A stretch of 64,000 nucleotides of DNA, from positions 16,281,088 to 16,345,087 of the forward strand of contig OX465579.1 of NCBI GenBank assembly GCA_950022655.1. The letters are read 5' to 3'. Shown here in pieces: positions 1 through 10,077 of the stretch. A program made the translations under genes and the position numbers. Numbering within the stretch: position 1 is the first letter of the stretch; the number at the start of each line of letters is the position of its first letter. A model generated the notes under the pieces. It searched no databases, was not told the DNA's origin, and was given only the letters and a program-made list of their open reading frames with translations. The stretch comes from Alentia gelatinosa. Taxonomy: Eukaryota; Annelida; Polychaeta; Phyllodocida; Polynoidae.

Positions 1-160
1 TTATACCTAAATCTTCATCTGTGTTTTTTTCTTAGTAAATATGTATATTTCCCTTTGTTTCTGTCTCCAGTTGTGTACTTCTCTGCTTAGTACTTAGTAC
101 TGCTATCAAGTTACTTTGCTGTTTCTCCATCTTTCCCATGTGCAGTTTGGTTTGGGTATG

Positions 161-164
161 AAAA
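161..164 (-). terminator. Pol III terminator of tRNA-Val copy 1
   Basis: A TTTT run on the minus strand 10 bases beyond the tRNA 3' end. Confidence 0.8.
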
Positions 165-173
165 GACATTTGC

Positions 174-246
174 AGGTTCTGGCGAGGTTCGAACTCGCGG
201 CCTTCTGCGTGTAAAGCAGACGTGATAACCACTACACCACAGAACC
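174..246 (-). tRNA. tRNA-Val (anticodon UAC), copy 1
   Basis: Read on the minus strand this folds as a complete cloverleaf: acceptor GGTTCTG pairing with CAGAACC, D arm GTGTAGTGGTTATCAC, anticodon stem TCTGC/GCAGA closing the loop TTTACAC (anticodon TAC), variable loop AGGCC, and T arm GCGAG-TTCGAAC-CTCGC. There is no intron and CCA is not encoded. The B box is GAGTTCGAACC. The base in the discriminator position is T, not the A usual for Val, and the flanks extend the acceptor pairing as GCA/TGC on both sides. The long open frame across this gene is a spurious translation of the tRNA. Confidence 0.95.
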
Positions 247-689
247 TGCTCTTATCATTAAGGGAAGAAAACACCCTTTTACTCCATTGTTTCCTTATCT
301 GGTTATTCCTGAGACCTTTCCTTTTAAAACATTGCCCTATAATTATTTAATATGGTAGTATTTGATGCAAAGCAACAATGAGGTTCTTTCTTGACAGGTC
401 TAGCCTATTTTTATTATAATTGAGATGTGTTTGGATTATATTTTGCTTCAAACCACATAGTTTGCCCATTAGAATCGCACCTGATTTCTCCAAAATCCAA
501 TTGGTTTGCAGGAGAATAGTTTCATGAATGAAGGGTCTTACTTAGTACTGCTTTGTAGTTATGTTGCTCTTTCTCAAATGCAGATTCCTTTCATCTCTCC
601 CTCCTCTTTGGCCAATTTCCTTTAATTTTGGCTGTAAGGGCACATGTGTATTTTGAAAGAAGCCCATCACTTATCTTTTAATTGGTGTG

Positions 690-693
690 AAAA
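690..693 (-). terminator. Pol III terminator of tRNA-Val copy 2
   Basis: A TTTT run on the minus strand 10 bases beyond the tRNA 3' end, in a trailer (ATTATCTTTTC) identical to that of copy 3. Confidence 0.8.
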
Positions 694-702
694 GATAATT
701 GC

Positions 703-775
703 AGGTTCTGGCGAGGTTCGAACTCGCTACCTTCTGCGTGTAAAGCAGACGTGATAACCACTACACCACAGAACC
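703..775 (-). tRNA. tRNA-Val (anticodon UAC), copy 2
   Basis: Same gene as copy 1 with every stem intact. The only difference is in the variable loop, where AGGCC has become AGGTA. Acceptor, D, anticodon (TTTACAC loop) and T arms match copy 1 base for base, so this copy should be functional. It also has T in the discriminator position and the extended acceptor pairing. It lies about 530 bp from copy 1 in the same orientation, but the sequence just upstream differs from that of copies 1 and 3. Confidence 0.95.
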
Positions 776-1200
776 TGCTCTTATTATCGAGGGAAGAAAA
801 CATCCTGTAATTCCATTGTATCCTTATCTGATTATTCCTCAGACCATTCCTTAACTAGGAGCTAATGTTATTTCCATTTACAATGGAAGAGAGCAGTATA
901 CCTAAAATCCTTCATGAAATATAAGTAAGAGAATATCATAAGAAATTATGTATTTGAACAATCTGTATTTGATCGAGAATCAAATATCAAGAATGTTTCA
1001 AGAAACCTCGAGAATTGATTTGATAGTTGTTCCCAACTGTCATGAACAGGAATATCAATCAAGTTTTAGAAATTTATATTGACCATGAAGTGAGTCCAAT
1101 GTCCTAACTTAATCATCACATTGGATTGTCCATGAAATGAGTCCAGTTTCCCTACCTTACCGTTAACTTAATTTGCCGATTGAACTCAATGCATGGCACT

Positions 1201-1204
1201 AAAA
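1201..1204 (-). terminator. Pol III terminator of tRNA-Arg
   Basis: A TTTT run on the minus strand 6 bases past the discriminator base. Confidence 0.8.
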
Positions 1205-1210
1205 CCCTAA

Positions 1211-1283
1211 CACCTCCGATGGGACTCGAACCCACAACCTCCAGATTAGAAGTCCAGCGCGCTATCCATTGCGCCACAGAGGC
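1211..1283 (-). tRNA. tRNA-Arg (anticodon UCU)
   Basis: On the minus strand: acceptor GCCTCTG with CGGAGGT (two G-T wobbles), D arm GCGC-AATGGATA-GCGC, anticodon stem CTGGA/TCTGG with two wobbles closing loop CTTCTAA (anticodon TCT), variable loop AGGTT, T arm GTGGG-TTCGAGT-CCCAT, and discriminator G as expected for Arg-UCU. There is no intron, although Arg-UCU genes in many animals have one. It is in the same orientation as the Val genes but lies in a different repeat unit. Confidence 0.93.
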
Positions 1284-2206
1284 AATATGACTAACCCATG
1301 TATGACACCTTGACTATCACAAGGGAGAGACTATGAAAATGAGGCCAGTGTCCTAATTTAATTAGCACATTGGATTCACTATACTAGGAGCTAGTGTCAT
1401 TTCCATTTACAATGGAAGAGACCAGTATACCTAAATTACTTCATAAGATAAAAGTAAGAGAATATGATAAGAAACCATGTATTTGAACCATCTGTATCGG
1501 ATTGAGAATCAAGCATCAAGAATGTTTCAATAAACCTCGAGAATTGATTTGATAGTTGCTCTCAAGTGTCATGAACAGGAATATCAATCAAGTTTTAGAA
1601 ATCTATATGTTCAAACAAATGGGAACTGATTACTGAGTGGGTCTGAATGTGATAGATTCAATAACCTGGTCAGTGGTCGATGGTAAGGAGTGTGTATGTG
1701 GGAGGAGTTGGGGAGAGGTATTGATATGGAGTGACTGGGTTGAGATAGAATCATATGCCTACCCTTCCACCGATCTCATACCATCTTACTGGGTCCTTGT
1801 TTCCTCGAGGAGCACAGTGAATGGTCTTTCCCATAATATGTGGCAGTTCCAATGCTATACAGTCAGGTCTGTCCCATGAGATTTGAAATTGTAAAGTGGT
1901 AGGAGAGCAGTGAGCCAGAAAATATAGGCTCTTCAGTGGATCTAGCTGGTCAGTAAAGTAAATGTAGTGGCTGTAGGAGGGGAGGGGGTGAGGGCTATTC
2001 TGGCATGACTGTAGGTTGGCTTCAGGTCCAGTGTGTTATACCCAAATCTTCATCTGTCTGTTTCTCTTAGTAAATATGTCTATTTCTCTTTGTTTATGCC
2101 TGTTTTCTGTCTCCAGTTGTGTACTTCTCTGCTTAGTACTTAGTACTGCTATCAAGTTACTTTGCTGTTTCTCCATCTTTCCCATGTGCAGTTTGGTATT
2201 GGAATG

Positions 2207-2210
2207 AAAA
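2207..2210 (-). terminator. Pol III terminator of tRNA-Val copy 3
   Basis: A TTTT run on the minus strand 10 bases beyond the tRNA 3' end. Confidence 0.7.
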
Positions 2211-2219
2211 GATAATTGC

Positions 2220-2292
2220 AGGTTCTGGCGAGGTTCGAACTCTCGGCCTTCTGCGTGTAAAGCAGGCGTGATAACCACTACACCACAGAACC
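2220..2292 (-). tRNA. tRNA-Val (anticodon UAC), copy 3, with two stem mismatches
   Basis: Anticodon loop TTTACAC, D arm and acceptor are the same as in copy 1, but two substitutions break base pairs. The anticodon stem begins CCTGC where copies 1 and 2 have TCTGC, giving C-A at 27:43. The T stem reads GAGAG against CTCGC, giving A-G at 50:64. The A and B boxes and the TTTT terminator at 2207-2210 remain, so it may still be transcribed. It is either a weakened gene or an early pseudogene. Its 5' and 3' flanks are near-identical to those of copy 1, so the duplication looks recent and the mutations newer still. Confidence 0.75.
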
Positions 2293-2943
2293 TGCTCTTA
2301 TCATTTGGATTATATTTTGCTTCAAACCACATAGTTTGCCCATTACAATCGCGCCTGATTTCTCCAAAATCCAATTGGTTTGCAGGAGAATAGTTTCATG
2401 AATGAAGGGTCTTACTTAGTACTGCTTTGTAGTTATGTTGTTGTTGTCTTAGGCAATTATTCCAGAAACCACTCCTTAAAATACATTGCCCCATCCTTGT
2501 TTGATATTGTAGTATTTGATGCAAATGCACAAAAAAGATTCTTTGGATATTTATAACTGCCTCAAGTATTGGAACCTTCTATTGCAATTGACATATATGT
2601 TTGTGTTATATTATACCTTAAAACAACAAGTTTCCTCTTTGCAATCACTCATGATTACTCCAAAATCCACAACGAAATGAAGTGCTTAGTGCTGCTAAAA
2701 TATACGTCTCTACAACCTCCTTTTAGACCAGGAGGGAATTTTGAACAGAACCAAACCATGTATCCTTGGGATTAATGTGATCAGAACGTGTTTTTGCATA
2801 GATCTGCTTCTCTAACTTTGATTAACTTTACATATTATGGTAAAGGTACATTGTTTTACTTTTAATCAACCAATAATATACCCCCAAAGTTGATTTCCAT
2901 TTGATTTGCAATTTAATGTATGCTTTATATATATTATGATAAA

Positions 2944-4069
2944 TGGTCAATTCTCCCAGATCGTGATCGATGCCCACATACGGTGACCAAAAATTCAAAC
3001 TAGTTATATCTTCATAAAAGAAGTGGAAATATATACCAGAAGACAATACCTTACATGTGTAAAAGTTGGGAACACTAATCTTTATAGAAAATTAGTTTTT
3101 TAGCTGAAGGAATTTAACCTTATAACTCCTATGTCACCGTACGTGGGCATGAGGGTGGATAAGGCCTTAGGGGACATATTGCTTGTTATTTATTAACAGA
3201 ATTAGATTTTCACTTTTAGAAAATGAACCTCTAATCATATTTAGTAATTACAAGTTGATTAATACTATTCAGAATATAATGCCCACGTACGGTGACCGAC
3301 CCACGTACGGTGACATACCTAAAAATACTTATTCATTTCTTAGCATTAACTAGCCTGAGGTATTTGCAAATTTTAGGTTTGAAGGGTTCTGTAATACTCT
3401 ATTTATCTGAAAAATATTGTTTAATCATATCAAAAATTTCATTCCTTACATAACAAAAACCTAATAAATTCTGCCCATGTACGGTGACCACATAAAGTTC
3501 ACCAACCATGCTAAATTGGCTGTGATATGCTTGATAGAGGGAATAAACTTTACACTACAGTTTCTATGCAACCTTTACACATGCCTCCTTTATTTCGATT
3601 ATTGAAAAATACCCAACAGATTATTTCTCTGTAATTTTTTTATCTTTACATGTGCCTTGACCATGTACGGTGACATACCCTTCACCACTGAGTTTTTATA
3701 CCTTGACTACATATAAATGTCCCCATTCAAACATTTATCATATTTTATAAGTTCTGTAACACATTTGTGTGTATCACACATTCAGACCAGGTAGATATCT
3801 ATAGCTGAGAATTTACAAGAGGTCTCCAAAATCTGGTTGTATAGGTTCCACCTATAAATTTTGGGCTAAAAATGCCTATTTTAGGGGTTTATTAATTTTC
3901 TTTCAAGATATAGGTACATGAAAGTGGGGTTCCCCTGACAGATTTTTCATTTCTACATACTCTAATATCGTTTCTGATATCATAAAACGATAAATAGATA
4001 TGAAAACGACCCTTTGAATTATTGGTCACCGTACGTGGCCCATCGATCACGATCTGGGAGAATTGACCA
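2944..4069. mobile_element. TIR DNA element with repeated CGTACGGTGAC motif
   Basis: About 46-bp imperfect terminal inverted repeats lie at 2944-2990 and 4022-4069. Outermost bases are TGGTCAATTCTCCCAGATCG on the left and their reverse complement on the right. Each TIR ends internally in the motif CCCACRTACGGTGACC. The motif, or a one-base variant with ATG for ACG, also occurs at 3133-3148 (inverted), 3281-3297, 3300-3314, 3473-3489 and 3661-3674, making seven copies in 1,126 bp. No transposase frame is present, so it is non-autonomous. Dispersed copies of one motif in both orientations resemble the subterminal transposase sites of several DNA transposon superfamilies. No clean TSD could be read, so the superfamily is unassigned. 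Confidence 0.8.
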
Positions 4070-4589
4070 AATGAACTTTTTATGTTTACAAGAAAATTTG
4101 TTTCAAATATATCATATATCTAATCCTTCGTGTATAATAGATGTGTACATATTTACTTTATGATATGATACGTCTTTCCTGACAAATTACCATTTTTAGT
4201 GTGCCTTTTATTTTTATTCATCTTTTTATATAATGACTGAAGACAAAAGTTTTTTTATCATATATTCCACGTATACACGGCTATGTTTACGGAAGTTTTT
4301 TCTCTCGGAATTTTGTAGATGAGCAAATTCGCTAATTACCTAAATGAATGATTATTGATCCGCATCACATGTAACAATATCATTACCATGTAAAGGCTCC
4401 GTTGTTCGCCTATTTGCACAACAATTACCCTTGTTTACACAATAAATGTACAGCACGACATATATACCAGAAAGAAATCGCCGCAAAAAAAACCCAAAAG
4501 GGTCGTTCTCATCATTATTGTTGCATATAGTGATGACCCTCATCTATGTGATTAATTACAAATTCAGGATTTATCTGACCGCCCCTGCA
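4070..4589. other. AT-rich stretch, nothing recognised
   Basis: No open frame, repeat match within the window or RNA gene was seen. Confidence 0.5.
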
Positions 4590-4935
4590 TCTCTTGCCTA
4601 CTGCCGCCGTCTCGACCATTACCGGAAGTCAACACGGCCTTATGACAGGTGTCCATCACGGCGGTGGCGCCATGCGGCGGCCGAGGTCGTCACTACGTGC
4701 CCTCATTAGGCGGGTAGTAATGGGGCGGTCGGGGCTCCCTTGTGTCATTACTTAGATTAGTGATTGTCATTCCCCGCACACACCGCTAACAAACGGCCCG
4801 CCCGCGCTACACTCTCCTAGCATAGATCCTGCGCCTTACCCCCTGCCCTGCTCGTATTCCTGCACCGCCCTGCCTGTTTGGGGCAAAATCTTGGGCCAAT
4901 TTTTCATATATATCCTAGATTCTGAACATTTTGAG
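4590..4935. repeat. GC-rich dispersed repeat S, copy 1
   Basis: The last 145 bases (ACTCTCCTAGCATAGATCCT and onward, through CTGCCTGTTTGGGGC to ATCCTAGATTCTGAACATTT) align with 9905-10045 with frequent substitutions. The upstream GC-rich part shares only short words such as GGTGGCGCCAT with copy 2. It contains short open frames, but they are not conserved between the copies. Confidence 0.55.
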
Positions 4936-5000
4936 GAGCACAGTAAAACACCGCTTAAGGGGGACACCCTCTGTTCAGCAAAAATTATCCCCTTAAAGTT
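4936..5000. repeat. CAGTAAAACCCCGC-type terminus (family G fragment)
   Basis: CACAGTAAAACACCGCTTAA followed by GGGGGACACCC matches the start of the family seen at 8012, 36462 and 45182. The terminus CAGTAAAACCCC resembles pogo/Tigger-type TIRs, which begin CAG and use TA targets. Only the terminal part is present. Confidence 0.5.
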
Positions 5001-5030
5001 ATTAAATTAAAGCCTCATAAGTTGCTTCTA

Positions 5031-5215
5031 CGGGTCTGTTTAATAACTAATCGTACGAAGGTGCAGTGTACAAGGAGACCTCTACAAGGGTTGGCCTTTA
5101 TTGATATTCAAGCTCGTTCGTTAAGACAGTCCTAGCTGATGTAAATAAAATCGATCATATGTGTTGAATAAAATTGACCTACATCGTCCCCGGGTCTCAT
5201 TGGCGTACAGCAAAT
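5031..5215. mobile_element. family I TIR element, 3'-truncated copy
   Basis: It begins GGTCTGTTTAATAACTAATC, matching the left TIR of the complete copy at 48611-48831. It then shares the internal words AAGACAGTC, GTGTTGAATA, GACCTACATCGTCC and GGGTCTC with it. The right TIR is missing. Confidence 0.6.
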
Positions 5216-6117
5216 GGTCTTATCTACGCTTGTTGAAGTCTTTGATTGTCCCTAATTCGTTGGGAATAATGTGAGCGGGAGGGGTTTCACTCTCCACCCG
5301 GAGTTCCACAGAACCACGTGATCCCGGCGTCCCCACGTGATCAGTCGACCTCCTCCAACGGAAAGATTACCTTCACCCACCCTACATTCTTCTTTTTTCA
5401 CGTCTTCATACTTCATACTTCATCCGTAGGGTTACTTTTAATTAACTGAACTTTCTGTTGATATCTATATCACGTGACTTCTATATATATCAACATTTCT
5501 ATTTTCTGAATACTCAATAAACCTTCGCATTCCAACCCCTCTTCGCATTAATTATTATGGCTACTATTAGATAATAAAACTGCTTTGCAACAGTTGTACT
5601 TTCCCAAAGGCCTGACAGGCCGCAGTCACTGTGGTGGAGAGCAGGGAGTAAGGGGGAAAGGAAAGCGGTGGCAACACAGACGGAGGGGTAGACCATAGGG
5701 ACTGAGGCCAGTCTAGGTCTTTGTGTACGAACCTAAATTATTCAAGAGACCCTGTGGAAGTAGATATTGGTGAAAAGACATAGAAGGAGAAAGCTAATTT
5801 CTTTCAATTATATTTATTGGGCATCTTGCCGTGCAGAGTTTTTTCAGCACAATAGTTTATGGTAGCTGTATAGCAGGTCACATAGGGAGTCCAGGAAAAG
5901 GGAAGTAAATGAAAGAAAGTACTAATTCAAAGAGATAAAAATTCATGCAAATAAAGATGTAAATGAACTAGCTGACGTAATATGTATAGGGTAGGTGATA
6001 CTCAACCTTTGGAAGCTAATCTTCCACAAGCCAACTTTTACCAGCAAGAACCAATATTTTCCAGACCGGGTAATATATAATGTCCTCAAGTGATATTTAT
6101 GAACTCTCCGAAACTAG
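5216..6117. other. mostly unassigned DNA
   Basis: CCACGTGATC occurs twice within about 25 bases near 5313-5342. At 5685-5730 a single ATAGGGACTGAGGCCAGTCTA matches one unit of the minisatellite that starts at 6244, so part of this stretch belongs to the same older repeat (family F). No gene is supported. Confidence 0.4.
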
Positions 6118-6243
6118 TGGCCTGGAAGTAGACTTGCTCAAGTCTTTGATTATGAACGTCATTTATCAAAAAGAAAAATAATTACATCGGACTTCACCTA
6201 ACGCCTGGCAGGCCCAGGGATCAATGGCAAGGAGGGGTGGGGT
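6118..6243. repeat. family F repeat, copy 1
   Basis: TAGACTTGCTCAAGTCTTTG followed by ATTATGAACGTC matches the copies near 25580, 26580 and 55530. The start contains the palindrome GACTTGCTCAAGTC. It runs directly into the 32-bp minisatellite, and the other family F copies have single minisatellite-like units beside them, so the array probably grew from the edge of this element. Confidence 0.6.
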
Positions 6244-7698
6244 GGGTGGAGGGGTACAGGAGCTGAGGCCATTCTAATTGGAGGGGCACAGGGACTGAAG
6301 CCAGTCTAGGTGGACGGGTATAGGGACTGAAGCCAGTCTAGGTGGAGGGGTATAGGGACTGAAGCCAGTCTAGGTGGACGGGTACAGGGACTGTAGCCAG
6401 TATAGATGGAGGAGTCCAGGAGCTGAAGCCAGTCTAAGTGGAGGGGTGTAGGGATTGAAGCCAATCTAGGTGGAGGGGTACAGTGACTGACGCCAGTCTA
6501 GGTGGAGGGGTATAGGGACTGAGGCCAGTCTAATTGGAGGGGTATAGGGACTAAAGCCAGTCTAAGTGGAGGGGTACAGGGACTGAAGCCAGTCTAGGTG
6601 GAGGGGTATAGGGACTAAAGCCAGTCTAAGTGGAGGGGTACAGTGACTGACGCCAGTCTAGGTGGAGGGGTATAGGGACTGAGGCCAGTCTAATTGGAGG
6701 GGTATAGGGACTAAAGCCAGTCTAAGTGGAGGGGTACAGGGACTGAAGCCAGTCTAGGTGGAGGGGTATAGGGACTAAAGCCAGTCTAAGTGGAGGGGTA
6801 TAGGGACTGACGCCAGTCTAGGTGGAGGGGTACAGGCACTGACGCCAGTCTAGGTGGAGGGGTGCAGGGACTGAGGCCAGTCTAATTGGAGGGGTACAGT
6901 GACTGAAGCCAGTCTAGGTAGAGGGGTGCAGGGACTGAGGCCAGTCTAATTGGAGGGGTATAGGGACTAAAGCCAGTCTAAGTGGAGGGGTACAGGGACT
7001 GAAGCCAGTCTAGGTGGAGGGGTATAGGGACTGAGGCCAGTCTAATTGGAGGGGTATAGGGACTAAAGCCAGTCTAAGTGGAGGGGTACAGGGACTGAAG
7101 CCAGTCTAGGTGGAGGGGTATAGGGACTGAGGCCAGTCTAAGTGGAGGGGTATAGGGACTAAAGCCAGTCTAAGTGGAGGGGTACAGGGACTGAAGCCAG
7201 TCTAGGTGGAGGGGTATAGGGACTGAAGCCAGTTTAGGTGGAGGGGTAGAGTGACTGAAGTCCGTCTAATTGGAGGGGTACAGGGACTGAAGCCAGTCTA
7301 GGTGGAGGGGTACAGGGACTGAAGCCATTCTAATTGGAGGGGTACAGGGACTGAAGCCAGTCTAATTGGAGGGGTATAGGGACTGAAGCCAGTCTAGGTG
7401 GAGGGGTACAGGAACTGAAGCCAGTCTAATTGGAGGGGTATAGGGACTGAAGCCAGTCTAAGTGGAGGGGTGCAGGGACTGAAGCCAGTATAGATGGAGG
7501 GGTACAGATACTGAAGCCTGTCTAGGTGGAGGGGTGAAGGGGTCGAATCCATTCTAGATGCAGGGGTGCAGGGACTGAAGCCAGTCTAGGCAGAGGGATG
7601 CAGGGACTGAAGCTAGTATAGATGGAGGGGTGCAGGGACTGAAGCCAGTATAGATTGAGGGTTGCAGGGACTGTAGCCAGTCTAGATGGAGGGATGCA
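6244..7698. repeat. 32-bp minisatellite, about 45 units
   Basis: The unit is GTGGAGGGGTACAGGGACTG followed by AAGCCAGTCTAG. Successive units are exactly 32 bp apart through most of the array, for example at 7141 and 7173. Units differ at three diagnostic places: TATA or TACA, ACTAAAGCC, ACTGAAGCC or ACTGAGGCC, and CTAAGTGG, CTAGGTGG or CTAATTGG. In 6520-7210 these variants recur in a fixed order of three, making a 96-bp higher-order repeat. Units become degenerate after about 7450. Confidence 0.95.
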
Positions 7699-8009
7699 TA
7701 TTCAGTGAAGTCCTCTTCCTTCCGACCACTCCGTTAATGGATCCACAGTTCTACCAATAGATATTGGTGACCTCACGGTAACAGACTTTGGATTGCCTCC
7801 GAAGTGAATGGAATATCGTATTTAAAACAATGTAACTATCATCAAATTCATGACGATACCATGTTGTATTATGTATTCATATTCCATAATGGTCTCATCA
7901 GAGGTATATGAGTAACCACCTAACCAGCGAACATTATTTGATTTGTTAGGTCAAACTCAAGCGAAGATATCCATATCTGTAACTCTTGAATACATGTGTA
8001 GATGTAGAA
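7699..8009. other. nothing recognised
   Basis: Mixed-composition DNA with no repeat match or coding frame seen. Confidence 0.4.
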
Positions 8010-8011
8010 CA

Positions 8012-8240
8012 CAGTAAAACCCCTTGTAAGGGTTCACCCTCTGGTGTGAGCAATTGTGTCCCTTGATGCAGGGTTGCCCTTACACGGGGTTGAATAAATG
8101 TCTAAGCAGTCTAAGCGTCTAAGCAGACACCCCACCTTAACGGACACTTTTGCTTGAAATGGAAATTCTCCCCTCTATTAGATGTTTATTTTAACCTTGT
8201 GTAAGCGAGCATCCTGCGTTAGCGGACAGTTATTATGATT
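8012..8240. mobile_element. pogo/Tigger-like remnant (family G), copy 2
   Basis: It opens ACACAGTAAAACCCCTTGTA and carries several degenerate copies of the family word for alternating CCGC and AAGCGGACA, including GTAAGCGAGCATCC and TTAGCGGACAG. The interior TTTTGCTTGAAATGGAAATT-TCCCCTCTATTAGATG matches, in reverse, GAGGGGAAAATTTCC at 24830. That marks it as a copy of the 24440-24917 element. No transposase frame. Confidence 0.6.
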
Positions 8241-9135
8241 TAAAAATCCATTAACCCATTCACGGTCGGTGATGCCATATGGCCATATGGCATCAAGTGC
8301 ATTTTACCTGTAATAATGGGCATTATTAAATCTATTACTGAAACAAAAAGAGAAGAAAAGTAAACTATTTGAGAAAGCCTCATGCCAATCACGAGAAGGT
8401 TTTGATGAAAGTGTCAAGTCAACTTCATTATAAATTCATAATCCCCCTGGCTGACTTGATATACAAAAGTTTTCATAACTTAGGCTGTAACAAAGTTACA
8501 TATTTACAAAGGGTACCATATCAAACCAGAGATTATGTGCTTTATTACCAGATATATATTTTGGATTCATTAAGGTGATTTATCTGTTTTAATTTTTGAC
8601 ATATTTTCTCTGAAATCATGCTAAAATTGGGCAAAATGTTTGACTTCTAGAATATGAGTGAAAATTCCATAGAATTCCATATGGAAGCAAAGTCAAAGCC
8701 TAGTTTAATTAAGTAGAGATTTCTTTGAGGATCATTGTGATATCTTAACTTTTATTGCACTCAAAGTAGAAGTCAAAATGGACTGTTTTGTTATCAAAAT
8801 AGAAAAGTAGAAAACATTTTTGTGATATGTTAAAGCATTGTCGTGGTAGTCAGAAAATGGAGAAGTAAAGCTTTGTTTGAAATGATGCAATATTTTTACA
8901 CCATAATTTCAGACAATGTTTTTCCTTTAGTTATTAATTACAGACAAATGCTTGAAATAATTAGATAAACAGCACAAGTCAATCTATAAGAACCTTTAGG
9001 GAAACACTATTAGAATCCGAATATCAAGTTAGTCTCTAATATGCCTTCTTGACCTATAGTTATCTCAAACCTTACTGCTAGATGGGAAACTGGCTTGGTA
9101 GTAAATGAAGATGGTGGCATTAAATTCTATCGTCG
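8241..9135. other. AT-rich DNA with a perfect 24-bp palindrome
   Basis: At 8271-8294 the sequence GATGCCATATGG is followed immediately by its reverse complement, with no spacer. The rest is AT-rich and no repeat or gene was recognised. Confidence 0.6.
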
Positions 9136-9139
9136 TTAA

Positions 9140-9589
9140 AGGCATATCCTACAATCAACGGTGGCGCCATCTGGTGATTTTTTAATATTGTCAATTATCA
9201 GTCAAAACTGATTCTTCGTGATAAATTTTGATTCTACGTGAGTAAATTCAACGTTTTGCCCAGGTTATCCAACCCTAATAGGTAGAATAGGCCAATCAAT
9301 ACTTTCATCATTTACATGGGAAATGTACTGAAAAAACGGTTTCTTCTAATTCTCTCAAAATCAAATTGCCGGTGACCTGTGAATTGTAAAACTCTATTTG
9401 TGCAGAGCTATATATTTACTATATTCTGTGAAAGTTTGAGGAAAATGTCATGGGTTTTACTATTCTTGTACAATATCATCCCAATATTTATCTCACAATC
9501 AAAAACTAATACGGTGATCCCTGATTCACAAATTAGATATATGTTCTACAACACTTATAAATCACCATATTTACTTGCCTCATATGCCT
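9140..9589. mobile_element. family C element (TTAA-flanked), copy 1
   Basis: Flanked by TTAA at 9136-9139 and 9590-9593, with termini AGGCATAT and ATATGCCT. The left end continues CCTACAATCAACGGTGGCGC and matches, inverted, the right end of the copy at 41050-41569. TTAA duplication fits a piggyBac-type mechanism, but no transposase is present and the assignment rests on the TSD alone. Confidence 0.8.
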
Positions 9590-9719
9590 TTAATGACCAG
9601 AAAACTTTAACATCCCACCCCTCATGATACCAAAGGTCTGACCTTGCATATCCTGACCCCCATACTTCGCGTTGCACCCATTGGTCACTCCCTAATCCCT
9701 ACAGACGATAATCTGCCGA

Positions 9720-10045
9720 ACGCCCTGTGACGTCACGCCGCCAACACAGGTCACGTGGTGGGCTGAGGACAGAGGCGCCATCTTGTGACAGTGGCGCCAC
9801 CTAGTCCGGATGGAGTTGGAAGGCTGGTGGGTTGGCGGTGGGGACGGAAGGGGGTTGTAGTGGGGGGGAGGGTGGTACACACTAAACGGAGGAGTGGTGT
9901 GTGGGGCTCGGTCACTCTCCGAGCAGAGATCCTGCGCTCTACTTCCTGCGGCCGCTTGTATCTCTGAACCGACCTGCCAGTTTGGGACAGAATCTGTCCC
10001 ATCCACCATTTTTTCAATTATCCTAAATTCTGAGCCCTTTGGGTA
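9720..10045. repeat. GC-rich dispersed repeat S, copy 2
   Basis: Positions 9905-10045 (CACTCTCCGAGCAGAGATCC and onward) align with 4800-4935. Two overlapping minus-strand frames here are not preserved in the other copy, so no coding claim is made. GGCGCCATCTTGTGACAGTG and GGCGCCACCTAG lie upstream. Confidence 0.55.
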
Positions 10046-10077
10046 GTATTTTGTATTCTACTTGTAAATAGAGATGC

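Larger units (their letters stand above)
861..1607. repeat. direct duplication flanking the tRNA-Arg gene
   Basis: Block 861-1080 (starting CTAGGAGCTAATGTTATTTC) recurs at 1384-1607 (starting CTAGGAGCTAGTGTCATTTC) with scattered substitutions. The short stretch after the first block, ending near CACATTGGATTG, also recurs at about 1341-1378. The tRNA-Arg gene sits between the two copies but is not itself duplicated inside the window. Confidence 0.8.
1..2680. repeat. tandemly duplicated tRNA locus
   Basis: The DNA around the tRNA genes is itself repeated. Positions 1-264 recur almost unchanged at 2035-2305, and 426-560 recur at 2305-2440, so the second copy lacks about 160 bp that lie at 265-425 in the first. 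A more diverged copy of the 296-400 and 426-490 segments follows at 2455-2545 and 2605-2680 without a tRNA. The block 861-1080 is repeated directly at 1384-1607, on either side of the Arg gene. This is the expected look of a tRNA array growing by unequal exchange. The window begins inside the array, so its full extent is unknown. Confidence 0.85.

Noticed and set aside
32..274. 80-codon minus-strand frame (and the 112-codon frame at 2036-2374)
   Set aside because: The frame runs straight through tRNA-Val genes; the shared peptide is the translated tRNA.
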